Below, piece after piece: positions 8,301 through 15,811 of a stretch of DNA of 64,000 nt. Numbering within the stretch: the stretch's first letter is position 1; each line of letters opens with the position of its first letter. The notes under the pieces were generated by a model. That model saw only the letters and a program-made list of their open reading frames with translations, had not been told where the DNA came from and made no database searches. The DNA is from Leifsonia sp. Leaf264. GTDB lineage: Bacteria; Actinomycetota; Actinomycetes; Actinomycetales; Microbacteriaceae. Made by a program: the position numbers and the translations under genes. The stretch is taken from assembly GCF_001422325.1 (NCBI RefSeq), contig NZ_LMMR01000001.1, positions 373,256 through 437,255 on the forward strand, read 5' to 3'.

Positions 8301-10425
8301 CGGTCTGGAAGAGGAGCCGGTAGGCGACGTCGGCGTGCCCGTGGGCGCTGAGTGCGTCGCAGATGAGGGGGGTGCCGATGAAGCCGGTGGAGATCCGGTA
8401 GCCGTTTCCGCGGATGATCTCCGCCAGCCGGTCAGCGGCACGCTGGCGAGCGCTGGCATCGTCGATCAGGTCGAACTGCAGCGCGAGGGCGTAGGCGGTC
8501 GCGCTGTCGGAGAGCAGCCGACCGGACCCGGAGACGTACTCGCGGTGGAACGCTGCCTTCACCTCTTCGGCGAGAGCACCGAACCTGGCAGCGTCGTCAT
8601 TGCGTCCGAGTACTACGGCGGCGTCTGCGACGATCCGTGTGGAGCGCGCGAAGTAGGCTGTCGCGACGATCTCCGGGTAGGTCTGCGCGGCCTCGGGACG
8701 GCCAGCCGGTGCGGTGGGGTCGAGCCAGTCACCGAACTGGAACCCGGCGCTCCAGATGCGGTCCTCACCGGCGGCGGCGGTGACCTCGTCGACCCAGGCG
8801 GCCATGCTGTCGAACTGGCGGGCCAGTACGTCGAGGTCGCCGTAAGCCTGGTAGAGGGTCCAGGGGACGACGGTGGCGGCGTCAGCCCATCCTGCCGTCG
8901 GCCCGTTGTAGCCGGTGGTCTTGGCGGGCACGACCATGGGGGTGCCGTTGTAGCGGGTCTGTTCGACCGCGAGATCGCGAAGCCACGACACAAGGAAGCC
9001 TGAGGAGTCGTAGAGGTACTCGGCCGTAGGGGCGAAGACCTGTAGGTCGCCCGTCCAGCCGAGCCGCTCGTCGCGCTGGGGGCAGTCGGTGGGTACGTCG
9101 AGGAAGTTGCCGCGCATCCCCCACACCACGTTCTCGTGCAGCCGATTCACGAGCGGGTCGGATGACGTGAACCGGCCGGTGCGTTCCATGTCGGTGTGTA
9201 GCACCTCGGCAACGACGCCGGCCGGGTCGAAGTCGCCGGGCCATCCGGTGATCTCTGCGTAGCGGAAGCCGTGGAAGGTGAACCGGGGAGCCCAGTTCTC
9301 AGTGCCGCCGCCGCGCAATGAGTAGGTGTCGGTTGCTCGTGCGGCACGGAGCGGCTCAGTGGCCAGCTCGCCGCGTTCGAGAACCTCCGCGTGCCGGAGG
9401 GTGAGGACGTCGCCGGCGTTGCCGCTGACGGTCAGTCGGAGTCGACCGACGAGATTCTGTCCGAAGTCGAGGATCGTCTTGCCTGACGGCGACGTGAGCA
9501 CTTCAGCGACGCTGAGGGTCTGGGTGACCCGCACCGGCGGCCCGTCCGGCGCGACCAAGAGGGCGGCGTTCAGCTCCTGCACTTCGACGGGCGCCCATCC
9601 TGTCGCCTCGAAGTCGGCTGTCGACCACGCGGGCTCGTACCGCTGGGCGTCGAAGTCTTCGCCGTTGTAGAGGTCGCTGGATCGAATAGGGCCGTCGGAG
9701 TTCACCCAGTCCGGACCGGTCGTGACGACTTGGCGTCGCCCGTCGGCGTATTCGACCTCGAGCTGGACGAGCAGGCCGAGCTGGTCCCCGTAAAGCGCGC
9801 GGCGGCCATCAAACCCGAGGTATCCGCGCCACCATCCGTCGCCCAGCCACCCGCCGAGCACGTTTCCGCCATCTCTTATCAGCCCGGTGACGTCGTAGGT
9901 CGCATAGCGGAGCCGGTCCTCGTAAGCAGTCCAGCCTGGGGCGAGTTCGTGATCGCCCACGCGGATGCCGTTGAGCTCGAGCTCGAACACTCCGTGCGCA
10001 GTCGCGTACACCCGCGCCCGACTGACCTCGGCATCGGCCACCTCGAACTCTCCGCGCAGCAGCGGCGAAGCGATCGCCGGATCGGCCGGGCCGACCAGTT
10101 GCGCTTCCCAGTCCGAGGGATGCAACAATCCAGCCTCGACCACTGCGCTCTCGGACCAGTCCGACCAGTCGCCATCTTCACCGATCACGCGAACACTGAC
10201 CTCGCGCCGCTCCCGAGAAGTCAGCGCGGCGAAGGGCCACGCCACCAGCACCGAGTCGCGGCTGTCGACCGCGACCACTTCGTTGCTGGAGCGCACTTCG
10301 TAGCCAGCCTGACGCCAACCGCCGGGGGCTGAGGAGACCTTCCAGCTGAGCCTGGGCGTGGTCTCACTGATGCCGAGGGCGGTGGTGTGGTGTTCGAAGC
10401 GGGGAGGTGTCGGTGTGATGCGCAT
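5353..10425 (-). CDS. GH78 alpha-L-rhamnosidase fused to GH3 beta-glycosidase
   Basis: A single 1690-residue frame. Residues 1 to about 845 are a GH78 alpha-L-rhamnosidase: N-terminal beta domains, then the (alpha/alpha)6 barrel with CPQRDERLGWTGD near 447, which contains the acid residues of the family, and the WERWDS and SFNHYAFGAV motifs. From about 930 comes a GH3 enzyme: GTSLKHFAVNNQE, GRTFEYLSEDP, the nucleophile region VVSDWGA near 1160, the second domain, and an FnIII-like domain from PFGHGLSYTTFEY near 1476. No signal peptide is visible, so it probably acts in the cytosol after uptake by the MFS transporter encoded just upstream (21-nt gap). The pair would strip rhamnose and then glucose from rhamnosyl-glucosides such as flavonoid or terpene glycosides. 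The fusion order is unusual. Confidence 0.9.
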   Translation of the reverse strand: MRITPTPPRFEHHTTALGISETTPRLSWKVSSAPGGWRQAGYEVRSSNEVVAVDSRDSVLVAWPFAALTSRERREVSVRVIGEDGDWSDWSESAVVEAGLLHPSDWEAQLVGPADPAIASPLLRGEFEVADAEVSRARVYATAHGVFELELNGIRVGDHELAPGWTAYEDRLRYATYDVTGLIRDGGNVLGGWLGDGWWRGYLGFDGRRALYGDQLGLLVQLEVEYADGRRQVVTTGPDWVNSDGPIRSSDLYNGEDFDAQRYEPAWSTADFEATGWAPVEVQELNAALLVAPDGPPVRVTQTLSVAEVLTSPSGKTILDFGQNLVGRLRLTVSGNAGDVLTLRHAEVLERGELATEPLRAARATDTYSLRGGGTENWAPRFTFHGFRYAEITGWPGDFDPAGVVAEVLHTDMERTGRFTSSDPLVNRLHENVVWGMRGNFLDVPTDCPQRDERLGWTGDLQVFAPTAEYLYDSSGFLVSWLRDLAVEQTRYNGTPMVVPAKTTGYNGPTAGWADAATVVPWTLYQAYGDLDVLARQFDSMAAWVDEVTAAAGEDRIWSAGFQFGDWLDPTAPAGRPEAAQTYPEIVATAYFARSTRIVADAAVVLGRNDDAARFGALAEEVKAAFHREYVSGSGRLLSDSATAYALALQFDLIDDASARQRAADRLAEIIRGNGYRISTGFIGTPLICDALSAHGHADVAYRLLFQTDNPSWLYAVTKGATTIWERWDSLLPDGTVNPSGMTSFNHYAFGAVADWLHRVVAGLAIAEPGYRRLRIAPQPPRQGLTQASTTLETPYGEASSAWILEGGMLRLTAVVPVGATADVVLPSGETHSVEHGTHEFSEPFEVDPIGRKIFTVDTPLGELIDDKQAMSVLTGVITKYIPEAAEHMSAGLRGQEQTTPRQIAGMLPRPEGVLADLERGYAAISAGEEIPLDVITAPEPTAEEDADLRAKAALLTGRDFWSTREGDGIRSLVMVDGPHGVRRQAGTADNLGFNESRPSTCFPPGAGIGSSWDVDLIREVGVALGEEARALDVDMLLGPAINIKRSPLGGRTFEYLSEDPLLTGALATAYVHGVQSTGVGTSLKHFAVNNQETERMRVDAQVDDRALREIYLPAFEMVVKDAQPTSVMSAYNAINGTFSSENRWLLTQLLRDEWGYDGLVVSDWGAIKDRVEALMAGLDLEMPGTGDEGTDAIVEAVRSGRIDRSVVEQAVARLARLAEITLPAGPSAGIDIDEHHALARRAAADSIVLLRNENEALPLRRGQRIAVIGELAVHPQFQGGGSSHVNPTRLDIPLDELRATLGDAAVSYAPGYAKGSGDDESLRAQAREAAEAADVAVVFVGLYEEDQSEGFDRETIDLPAQHLELIDAIAGAASRTVVVLSNGGVVNLEPWHDRVDAIVEGWALGQAVGGALTDVVTGAVNPSGRLAESIPLSLEDTPSFFNFPGENEVVRYGEGIFVGYRYYATLDRGVRYPFGHGLSYTTFEYEHLEVEATGPDTARVRVSVRNTGDVAGAEVVQLYVTPAPSAVRRPVRELAAFTKVRLQPGEAITVELELDRRAFAFWDVTKDRWKVEPGEYGVQVGRSSMHILAEAGLDLAGDSDLPEPLSLDSTVGDWFGHPVVGPALMGAMMSGASAEQLAAAEQNGNMLKMVESMPMGQFARFPGVEIPDEALAQLIELSIAAAQSEPVDA

Positions 10426-10446
10426 GAGGTTCCTTGTGGTGCGAGG

Positions 10447-11799
10447 TCAGCGTACGGAGCGGATGCGGAGGATGACGAGTCCGCCGAGAAGGACGAACGC
10501 TGCGGCGACGACGAAGAGCAGGGAGTAGTTCTTGTCGCTGCCGGTGACTCCGATGAGGAGGATGCCGGAGGCGATGAACGGGGCGGCGGCCTGTGGGATG
10601 GATGTGGCGAAGCCCGTGATGCCCATGAACCGTCCCGCATCCGTCTGCTTCTCGGGCAGCACGTCGAGGAGAAGCGCCATGTCGACGGCGGCGAAGAGGC
10701 CGATGCCGAGTGAGACGATCAGCGAGCCGGCGAAGAGGAATGGCAGGTCGGAGGACAGAGCCATGGTGACCATTCCGACCGCCATGATCGCCCCGCCGAT
10801 GAGGAGGAACACCTTGCGGCGGCGGAGCCGGTCGGACAGGAACCCGCCACCGAGTGCACCGGCCGTGGTGGCGAGCACTCCGATGCCGCCGAGTGTGCCG
10901 ATCACGCCGGAGACTTCGGTGATGGACAGCCCGAGGCGTTCGGCGAAGAAGAACGCCGTGAAGGTCGTGTTGAGGGTGAGGCCGAAGTAGAAGAAGAAGC
11001 GACCCAGCCAGTTCCAGGAGAAGTCCGGGTACTGGCGCGGGTTGTAGACGTACTTGCGCAGAACTCCTGCCAGCCCGATGTGCTCCAGCGGCAGTCCTCG
11101 GCTGTCGTCCTCGTGCACCAAGGTCACGAACAGGGTCACGAGCACGACACCCACGAGGCCAGGGACAAGGAACAGCAGAAGTGCGTTGCCGGTCACGCCC
11201 ATCGTCGCGATCACGCCGAACACCGGGGCGACCTGAGTCGCGAAGCCGGTCAAGCCAGCTACTTTCCCGCGCTGGGCCTCAGGCAGACGGTCGGCGGTCG
11301 AGTTCTGCAGGTTGCCCAGAACCGTGCCCCAGCCCCATTGCGCCAGGATCCATCCCGCGCCGAGAACCAGAACCGAGGGCGCGACCGCCATCACGATCAG
11401 GGAAAGAACACCCACGATCATTCCGCCGATCATGAACGGGCGACGCCGTCCGAGACGGGTGCGGGTGCGGTCACTCCAGATGCCCATGAACGGAGCCGTC
11501 AGCATCACGAAGAGCGCGCCAGCGCCGGTGATGTATCCCAGGTATTCCTGGTGGTCGGGCGCCAACTCGCTCAGGCGCACGGCGAGCGAGATCGCGATCG
11601 GAGTGATGAAGGCCAGGAACACGCCGAACTGAGCCAGCACCATGAACCAGATGTAGCGTGCGTTCACAGGAGGCAAGTCGGCGGGGGTGGCCGCCTCAGC
11701 AGCGAGGACACCCGGATCGAGCGGCGGTGCGGGGATCGTCGCGGGCATAGGAACCATCATCGGCTCGTCCCGGTGGGGTGTGGTCACGGAAGACTCCAT
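10447..11799 (-). CDS. MFS transporter, sugar/glycoside uptake
   Basis: About 450 residues with twelve predicted hydrophobic helices and the Major Facilitator loop motif GIWSDRTRTRLGRR after helix 2, matched in the second half by GFLSDRLRRRK. ATG 11799 is preferred, with TTG 11805 two codons earlier; no strong ribosome site is visible for either. It is the first gene of the operon that continues into the GH78/GH3 fusion and faces a LacI regulator across a 79-bp gap with two operator-like sites. The context says it imports an oligosaccharide or glycoside. Confidence 0.83.
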   Translation of the reverse strand: MESSVTTPHRDEPMMVPMPATIPAPPLDPGVLAAEAATPADLPPVNARYIWFMVLAQFGVFLAFITPIAISLAVRLSELAPDHQEYLGYITGAGALFVMLTAPFMGIWSDRTRTRLGRRRPFMIGGMIVGVLSLIVMAVAPSVLVLGAGWILAQWGWGTVLGNLQNSTADRLPEAQRGKVAGLTGFATQVAPVFGVIATMGVTGNALLLFLVPGLVGVVLVTLFVTLVHEDDSRGLPLEHIGLAGVLRKYVYNPRQYPDFSWNWLGRFFFYFGLTLNTTFTAFFFAERLGLSITEVSGVIGTLGGIGVLATTAGALGGGFLSDRLRRRKVFLLIGGAIMAVGMVTMALSSDLPFLFAGSLIVSLGIGLFAAVDMALLLDVLPEKQTDAGRFMGITGFATSIPQAAAPFIASGILLIGVTGSDKNYSLLFVVAAAFVLLGGLVILRIRSVR

Positions 11800-11812
11800 C
11801 GTCAAAGGGTGA

Positions 11813-11826
11813 CTAGCGCGCGCTAG
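11813..11826. promoter_or_regulatory. Palindromic operator-like site 1, CTAGCGCGCGCTAG
   Basis: A perfect 14-bp palindrome in the divergent gap between the MFS transporter and the LacI regulator. LacI-family proteins bind GC-centred palindromes of this size. The first 11 bases recur at 11851. Position suits repression of the MFS-GH78/GH3 operon. Confidence 0.7.
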
Positions 11827-11850
11827 CTATGGCGATAGTACATACTGGGA

Positions 11851-11864
11851 CTAGCGCGCGCAAG
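11851..11864. promoter_or_regulatory. Operator-like site 2, CTAGCGCGCGC half-conserved
   Basis: Eleven bases identical to site 1, spaced 38 bp from it (start to start), with the last three positions imperfect (AAG for TAG). Two sites nearly four helical turns apart allow cooperative binding or looping and autoregulation of the LacI gene starting at 11885. Confidence 0.62.
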
Positions 11865-11884
11865 TAGGTTGATTGGAGCGGTGG

Positions 11885-12883
11885 ATGATCATGCACGAGA
11901 CAGCGGCACGGAGGGTGACGACCGCTGACATCGCCCGTTCCCTCGGTATCTCGCGGGCCACGGTTGGATTCGTTCTCAACGACACCCCTGGACAGACGAT
12001 CTCCGCGGGCACCCGGGACCGCGTCCTCAGCGAGGCGAAGCGACTCGGCTATAGGCCCAATGGAGCGGCGCGAGCGTTGGCGAGCGGCCACAGTCGAGTC
12101 ATCCTTCTTGTGCTCCCCGACTGGCCGCTCGACTACAGCATGCGAGCAAACCTCGATGAGGCTTCGCTCGCCCTGGACGAGGCGGGCTACTCCCTGGTCA
12201 CGATGACTCCGCACCCCGGTGGTCACGCACAACCACTCTGGGAGACTCTGCGGCCGGACGTGGTGATGGGCATGATGCCGTTCACCCCAGAGCAGCTCAC
12301 CCAGATCCGGGACAGCGGTGTCACTCATGTGATCCCTGAAACCCCCGCGGGAGAACCCAATTCCGACGAGCAACTCGGATACACAGGCGGACCACGAATC
12401 CAAGTCGCCCACCTCGCCGATCGCGGCCGACGTCGGCTGGCATTCGCCGGGTCGACCGACCCCCGTCTGCGCGAGCTCGTGGAACAACGCCGCGGTCTCA
12501 CTCGAGATAGCGCAGTCGACCTTCTCGGAGCGCCCCTCACTGCGGACCAGGACATCGACGAGGAGTCCGTCTCCCGAGTCCTCGCCGACTGGATCACCGC
12601 CGGCGTCGACGGCGTCATCGCCTACAACGATGACGTCGCAGCTCTCATCACCGGCGCGGCACTACGCGCTGGTGTGGACGTGCCCGCCGAACTGGCTGTC
12701 ATAGGCCACGACGACACACCCCTGGCGCGGCTATTCGTCCCAGCCCTCTCGAGTGTCCGCATAGACAGCGCCGGTCTCGGTCGGTATCTCGCTCAGCTGG
12801 CGCTGAGCGCAGCCCTCGGATCACCGCCCCCAGCCGCAGGACCGGAGACCGAAGCCGTACTCGTAGCGCGCGAGACGACCTGA
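11885..12883 (+). CDS. LacI family transcriptional regulator of the glycoside operon
   Basis: The protein is 332 residues from ATG 11885, which has GGAG six bases upstream; ATG 11891 is also possible and TTG 11873 is less likely. The N-terminal helix-turn-helix is VTTADIARSLGISRATVGFVLND, with the hinge LGYRPNGAARALASG and a sensor domain ending in VIGHDDTPLARLFVPALSSVRID. ATVGFVLN replaces the usual TVSRVLN, a variant seen in a LacI subgroup. It is divergent from the MFS-GH78/GH3 operon, and two CTAGCGCGCGC sites lie between them, so it is the probable local repressor. Confidence 0.86.
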   Translation: MIMHETAARRVTTADIARSLGISRATVGFVLNDTPGQTISAGTRDRVLSEAKRLGYRPNGAARALASGHSRVILLVLPDWPLDYSMRANLDEASLALDEAGYSLVTMTPHPGGHAQPLWETLRPDVVMGMMPFTPEQLTQIRDSGVTHVIPETPAGEPNSDEQLGYTGGPRIQVAHLADRGRRRLAFAGSTDPRLRELVEQRRGLTRDSAVDLLGAPLTADQDIDEESVSRVLADWITAGVDGVIAYNDDVAALITGAALRAGVDVPAELAVIGHDDTPLARLFVPALSSVRIDSAGLGRYLAQLALSAALGSPPPAAGPETEAVLVARETT

Positions 12884-13163
12884 AACGATTCGGTCCCCGT
12901 CGGCCGCGGTCCCACATTGGAGACCCGCCGATAACGAACAACCATCAGCAGCCGTGACCATAAGCCCCGCAATATCAAACAGAAGCTGACAAACGTGGGA
13001 CGGCTGAGTCAGCGTCAGACGGGTAGCGCGCGACGCATGCCTCAGAGCTTCGACCGGCGAGCTGCCTCGAGTCTCGGGCGGCCGCCCGAGACCGGTACCG
13101 CAAGCCGTCGTACCAGAAACTCGACTCTGGAGAAATCCCGATGAATGGCACATTCCGTATGGG

Positions 13164-13181
13164 ACTTGAACCAAGAACATT
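13164..13181 (-). repeat. T-arm-like repeat, copy 2
   Basis: Identical over 18 bp to 2589-2606 and placed in the same way relative to the tRNA-Gln fragment. The conserved pairing implies the two scars came from related elements or from the same recombination system. Confidence 0.5.
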
Positions 13182-13232
13182 CATCAGCCGGTTTTCAACG
13201 CCAACCAAATTAGGCGGATGACCGGGGATTTT

Positions 13233-13271
13233 AAGTGCTGGGGTACCTGGACTCGAACCAAGAACAACGGT
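13233..13271 (-). repeat. tRNA-Gln 3'-end fragment, putative attachment-site scar, copy 2
   Basis: Identical over 39 bp to 2662-2700 and in the same orientation. It again covers the anticodon-stem 3' strand, T arm and acceptor 3' strand but not the 5' half of the tRNA. It lies 3.6 kb left of the tyrosine recombinase gene. Because the tRNA reads on the minus strand, an element integrated at its 3' end would lie between this scar and an intact tRNA-Gln at higher coordinates, beyond the window. Confidence 0.7.
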
Positions 13272-13640
13272 ATCGGGTTGAGTGGATTCCGTCGATCCCG
13301 CTTGAACAGACTAAGGCCCTCACATCGGCGGAAATCCGGGGAAGTCTCGGGTTGACTTGCGTCAGAAGCCCCCGTCAGCATCCCAGAAACCGACCCAATT
13401 TACGGGGGGGTTTGCGGGGAGCGTCACGCACCGCTTTCGAGCTTCCCGTTTAGCGTATCGTCTGCCTTTCGGCACTGGACGTGGGTTGCTATGTTGACGT
13501 GGTCGAGGTCGGCGAACACATCGGACAGTCAGCACCACGACGACCCTCCTGTTCCGGGAGGCACACCGGCTCTGGAGCGTGGTCTTGGGAAGCGAGGAAG
13601 CAACTGAGTGAGCCGATGTTGAGCCCGGTTTACACCTACT

Positions 13641-13651
13641 ACATGCGCGGC
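13641..13651 (-). promoter_or_regulatory. Backbone motif, CCGCGCATGT form
   Basis: On the minus strand reads GCCGCGCATGT, the same as sites at 44211 and close to 15541. No convincing minus-strand gene lies downstream, so it may be a remnant or serve an unseen small RNA. Confidence 0.4.
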
Positions 13652-13716
13652 ATCTCCAGGTTTGATCGGGGATTTTACATTTGGACTTTTGCGGTGGTCT
13701 CCCGCAAACTGTCAGC

Positions 13717-14436
13717 ATGACAGGGGAAACACCGACCCACCCGGTCCATCCCGCCGCCGCTGGGATCGACATCGCGGAGCCGCCACCAATCGAACGAGCG
13801 ATCGACGCGATGCTCGCACCTCACTTCGCCGGAACCAGTTACGAGTTCAGGCCCTCGTCCTACTGGGGCGACGGGGAGGCGGAAGTCGAGATCTTCAACA
13901 GCCAGAACGAAGAGTCGGCCCATTTCCAGTTGTGTGTACCAACCGCGACTCCCGACGAGGTCTTCCGCCTCGTGTCAAAGGGAGTCGTTGAACTGCACGG
14001 CGACTGGTCGCGCTATCTCGCGTTGGACCTATCGGCGGTTGCCAGCCACACACGGCGGCAGCTAGGGCTGACAGACGAGCAGGCAGCAAGGCTGTTTTGG
14101 GAGATGCTGGGTCGCGAGGTGATGGCTTCGGACCCATGGACCAATGAGGAGTTAGCAGTCCTCGAAGAAGCGATTGATGTTGAGGAGGACAGGGCGACGG
14201 CCCTGCTCGCGAGCATGGTCTCTCCGACAGGGCATGCGGCGGTCGATGACCGGCTTGCTTCTGGCGCATCTAGCGTCCGCCAAATACTGGTCAGCGCCGT
14301 GGCCGCGAATGTAAAATCAGGTCATCGTGGCGCAGCGGCATTGCTAGACGGGGCAACGATCAGCGCTGCTATCGAGGCTGCCAACTCGAACCCGACAGCC
14401 ACGTCGGATCCTGTGTCTGGTTCGGCGCCAGAATGA
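13717..14436 (+). CDS. Hypothetical protein, first gene of a three-gene cassette
   Basis: 239 residues from ATG 13717; the open frame extends slightly upstream but the ATG is the first good start. I do not recognise the family. There is no signal peptide or membrane segment. The N-terminal 30 residues are Pro/Ala-rich; the middle is a mixed alpha/beta region with YEFRPSSYWGDGEAEVEIF, and the C-terminal half is Ala-rich and helical (LTDEQAARLFWEMLGREV, then EELAVLEEAIDVEEDRATALLAS). Its stop overlaps the next ATG in an ATGA junction, so it is co-translated with an MbcA/ParS-like protein. It could be the toxin partner, but nothing in its sequence proves that. Confidence 0.6.
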   Translation: MTGETPTHPVHPAAAGIDIAEPPPIERAIDAMLAPHFAGTSYEFRPSSYWGDGEAEVEIFNSQNEESAHFQLCVPTATPDEVFRLVSKGVVELHGDWSRYLALDLSAVASHTRRQLGLTDEQAARLFWEMLGREVMASDPWTNEELAVLEEAIDVEEDRATALLASMVSPTGHAAVDDRLASGASSVRQILVSAVAANVKSGHRGAAALLDGATISAAIEAANSNPTATSDPVSGSAPE

Positions 14437-14804
14437 GGAGCCATGACCTTCGGATCGAAACGCTTGGCCCAATTCTGTCGGTCCGCCAGATGATCAAGAA
14501 GTGGCCAGACTCGGAACTCGAGATCAGCGCCAACCGCCTCCTCTATGTTCAGACGAACGACGGTGCGGTCTTCATCCCGCTAGTCCAGTTCATCGATGTT
14601 GATGAAAGACGAGTAGTCCCCGGGATACCAGAAGTGTTGACCGCTCTCGCCCGCGGTAGCCAGGACCGATGGGAATGGGTGCGTTACCTGACCGGAGGGA
14701 GCCCGGGCCTCGATGGGCGGTCACCGCTGGACGCTCTCCGCGCGAGTGACGTGGACACGGTCGTGGCGGACGCCCGGCGAGTCGCAGCAGCGTGGAGCCA
14801 CTGA
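14433..14804 (+). CDS. MbcA/ParS/Xre-type antitoxin-domain protein
   Basis: 123 residues. The pattern RLLYVQTNDGAVFIPLVQF, then VVPGIPEVLTAL, then WEWVRYLTGGSPGLDGRSPLDAL matches the toxin-binding domain of Xre/MbcA/ParS antitoxins (former DUF2384), in which LdGrsPldaL is the signature. Such proteins normally neutralise RES-domain toxins, but no RES protein is encoded nearby. It overlaps the preceding gene by four bases and is followed four bases later by another protein with the same general layout. Assignment is by motif reading only. Confidence 0.65.
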   Translation: MRSHDLRIETLGPILSVRQMIKKWPDSELEISANRLLYVQTNDGAVFIPLVQFIDVDERRVVPGIPEVLTALARGSQDRWEWVRYLTGGSPGLDGRSPLDALRASDVDTVVADARRVAAAWSH

Positions 14805-14808
14805 GCTG

Positions 14809-15177
14809 GTGGAAGACACCTTCTGGGAAGACGCCGGCCCTTGGCTTACGACCGACGAGATCGCTGACAGGCTCGGTGTTGCAAACGATGAAGTCGACCG
14901 GCTTCGGGTGAGCGGCCACGCCTTCGCTGTCCGGTGGCTCGACGGGACCTACGGTTACCCTGACCGGCAACTTACCGAGGACCAACGAATTCTCCCAGAG
15001 TTGTCAGCCGTACTTCGGGCGGCCGCGGGGATGTCCGACGCATGGATCAGCGGATGGCTAGCGTGCGCCGCGTGGAAGAACGATGTGACCACACGCTGGG
15101 ACGTGTTGGCCAGCGAGGAGTCAGCATTGGTGGCCAGGTGGATGGCCGATGACGTCGCTTGGATCCGTCGGCCCTGA
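14809..15177 (+). CDS. Hypothetical protein with HTH-like N-terminus, MbcA/ParS-like layout
   Basis: 122 residues starting at GTG 14809, four bases after the previous stop; the longer upstream frame only mirrors the previous gene. The start WLTTDEIADRLGVANDEVDRLRVSG (read in two parts) looks like a helix-turn-helix, followed by YGYPDRQL, ILPELSAVLRAAAG and WISGWLACAAWKN, which repeats the order of elements in the preceding antitoxin-like protein. It may be a second DNA-binding antitoxin subunit. There is no signal peptide or membrane segment. Confidence 0.55.
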   Translation: MEDTFWEDAGPWLTTDEIADRLGVANDEVDRLRVSGHAFAVRWLDGTYGYPDRQLTEDQRILPELSAVLRAAAGMSDAWISGWLACAAWKNDVTTRWDVLASEESALVARWMADDVAWIRRP

Positions 15178-15195
15178 CAGCGGTCACTGGGATAG

Positions 15196-15498
15196 CTAGC
15201 AAGCGAGCACCAGTTCGACACCCTCACTGACGTAGTCGGCCAGCCAATCGCGCGCCAGATAGCGAACACCAGCCCAGTCCTCCCCTGTCAGCGAGACGAT
15301 GACATCGAATCCGAGGTCCACGGTCATCAACTCGATCCAGACGAACTCCTCCCCTGCCTCCTCGCTCTTCCGGTCCCAGGTGACGCTGATCTCGTCGGTG
15401 ATCTCGCGCACCAGGTCGAACACGGCGACGCCGAGTACGTCGGCGCGCTCCTCGAGCAGCTCGTCGAGGTGGCGGTCGAGAATCGGTGTGGTTGGCAT
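15196..15498 (-). CDS. Small acidic hypothetical protein
   Basis: 100 residues from ATG 15498, which has GGAG upstream. Acidic and soluble, with a predicted alpha/beta character (DLVREITDEISVTWDRKSEEAG; FVWIELMTVDLGFDVIVSL) and a C-terminal Cys. I do not recognise it. A backbone motif lies 42 nt upstream of the start (15541-15550), the same arrangement as for the gene at 17895. It converges with the cassette at 13717-15177. Confidence 0.55.
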   Translation of the reverse strand: MPTTPILDRHLDELLEERADVLGVAVFDLVREITDEISVTWDRKSEEAGEEFVWIELMTVDLGFDVIVSLTGEDWAGVRYLARDWLADYVSEGVELVLAC

Positions 15499-15540
15499 GG
15501 GCAGGCTCCTGGTGGTCGGTGAACGGGTTGACGCCCACTT

Positions 15541-15550
15541 CATGCGCGGC
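15541..15550 (-). promoter_or_regulatory. Backbone motif, GCCGCGCATG form
   Basis: 42 nt upstream of ATG 15498. The following bases (AAGTGGGCG) are shared with the copy at 18168, so the match extends to about 19 bp. Confidence 0.55.
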
Positions 15551-15556
15551 ACCCGG

Positions 15557-15811
15557 TCAGGCTTCGTCTGGGTCCTCGGGCTCGGTGATGTCGATGCCTT
15601 CCTTCCGCGCGACCCACTCGATGACGATCGTCGCGGTCTGGACGCCGCAGATGAACGCGTGGATCGCCAGGATCAGTGCGCCAGCCCCGAACACCCAGAA
15701 GGAGTTGGTGGCGACACCCCATGTGAATGCGCCGATGATCAGGATCACAGTGAGGGCGTTGTCAGTAATCGTGCGGAAGATGGACTTGAGAAATGCGAGT
15801 TTGGTGTTCAT
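15557..15811 (-). CDS. Small two-helix membrane protein
   Basis: 84 residues from ATG 15811. Two hydrophobic stretches, ALTVILIIGAFTWGVA near residues 19-34 and FWVFGAGALILAIHAFICG near 38-57, are followed by a charged tail (EWVARKEGIDITEPEDPDEA). Family not recognised. A perfect backbone motif GCCGCACACGTA ends six bases before the ATG, leaving no room for a ribosome site, so the message may be leaderless. It probably belongs to the element backbone, perhaps entry exclusion or a secretion accessory, which is a guess. Confidence 0.58.
   Translation of the reverse strand: MNTKLAFLKSIFRTITDNALTVILIIGAFTWGVATNSFWVFGAGALILAIHAFICGVQTATIVIEWVARKEGIDITEPEDPDEA

Larger units (their letters stand above)
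12884..13716. other. Non-coding stretch holding the second tRNA-Gln scar
   Basis: About 830 bases without a convincing gene. It contains the T-arm-like repeat (13164-13181), the tRNA-Gln fragment (13233-13271) and one backbone motif (13641-13651). The remainder, including runs such as ACGGGGGGG near 13403, shows nothing I can name. It marks the switch from the glycoside island to the recombinase-bearing element. Confidence 0.6.
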
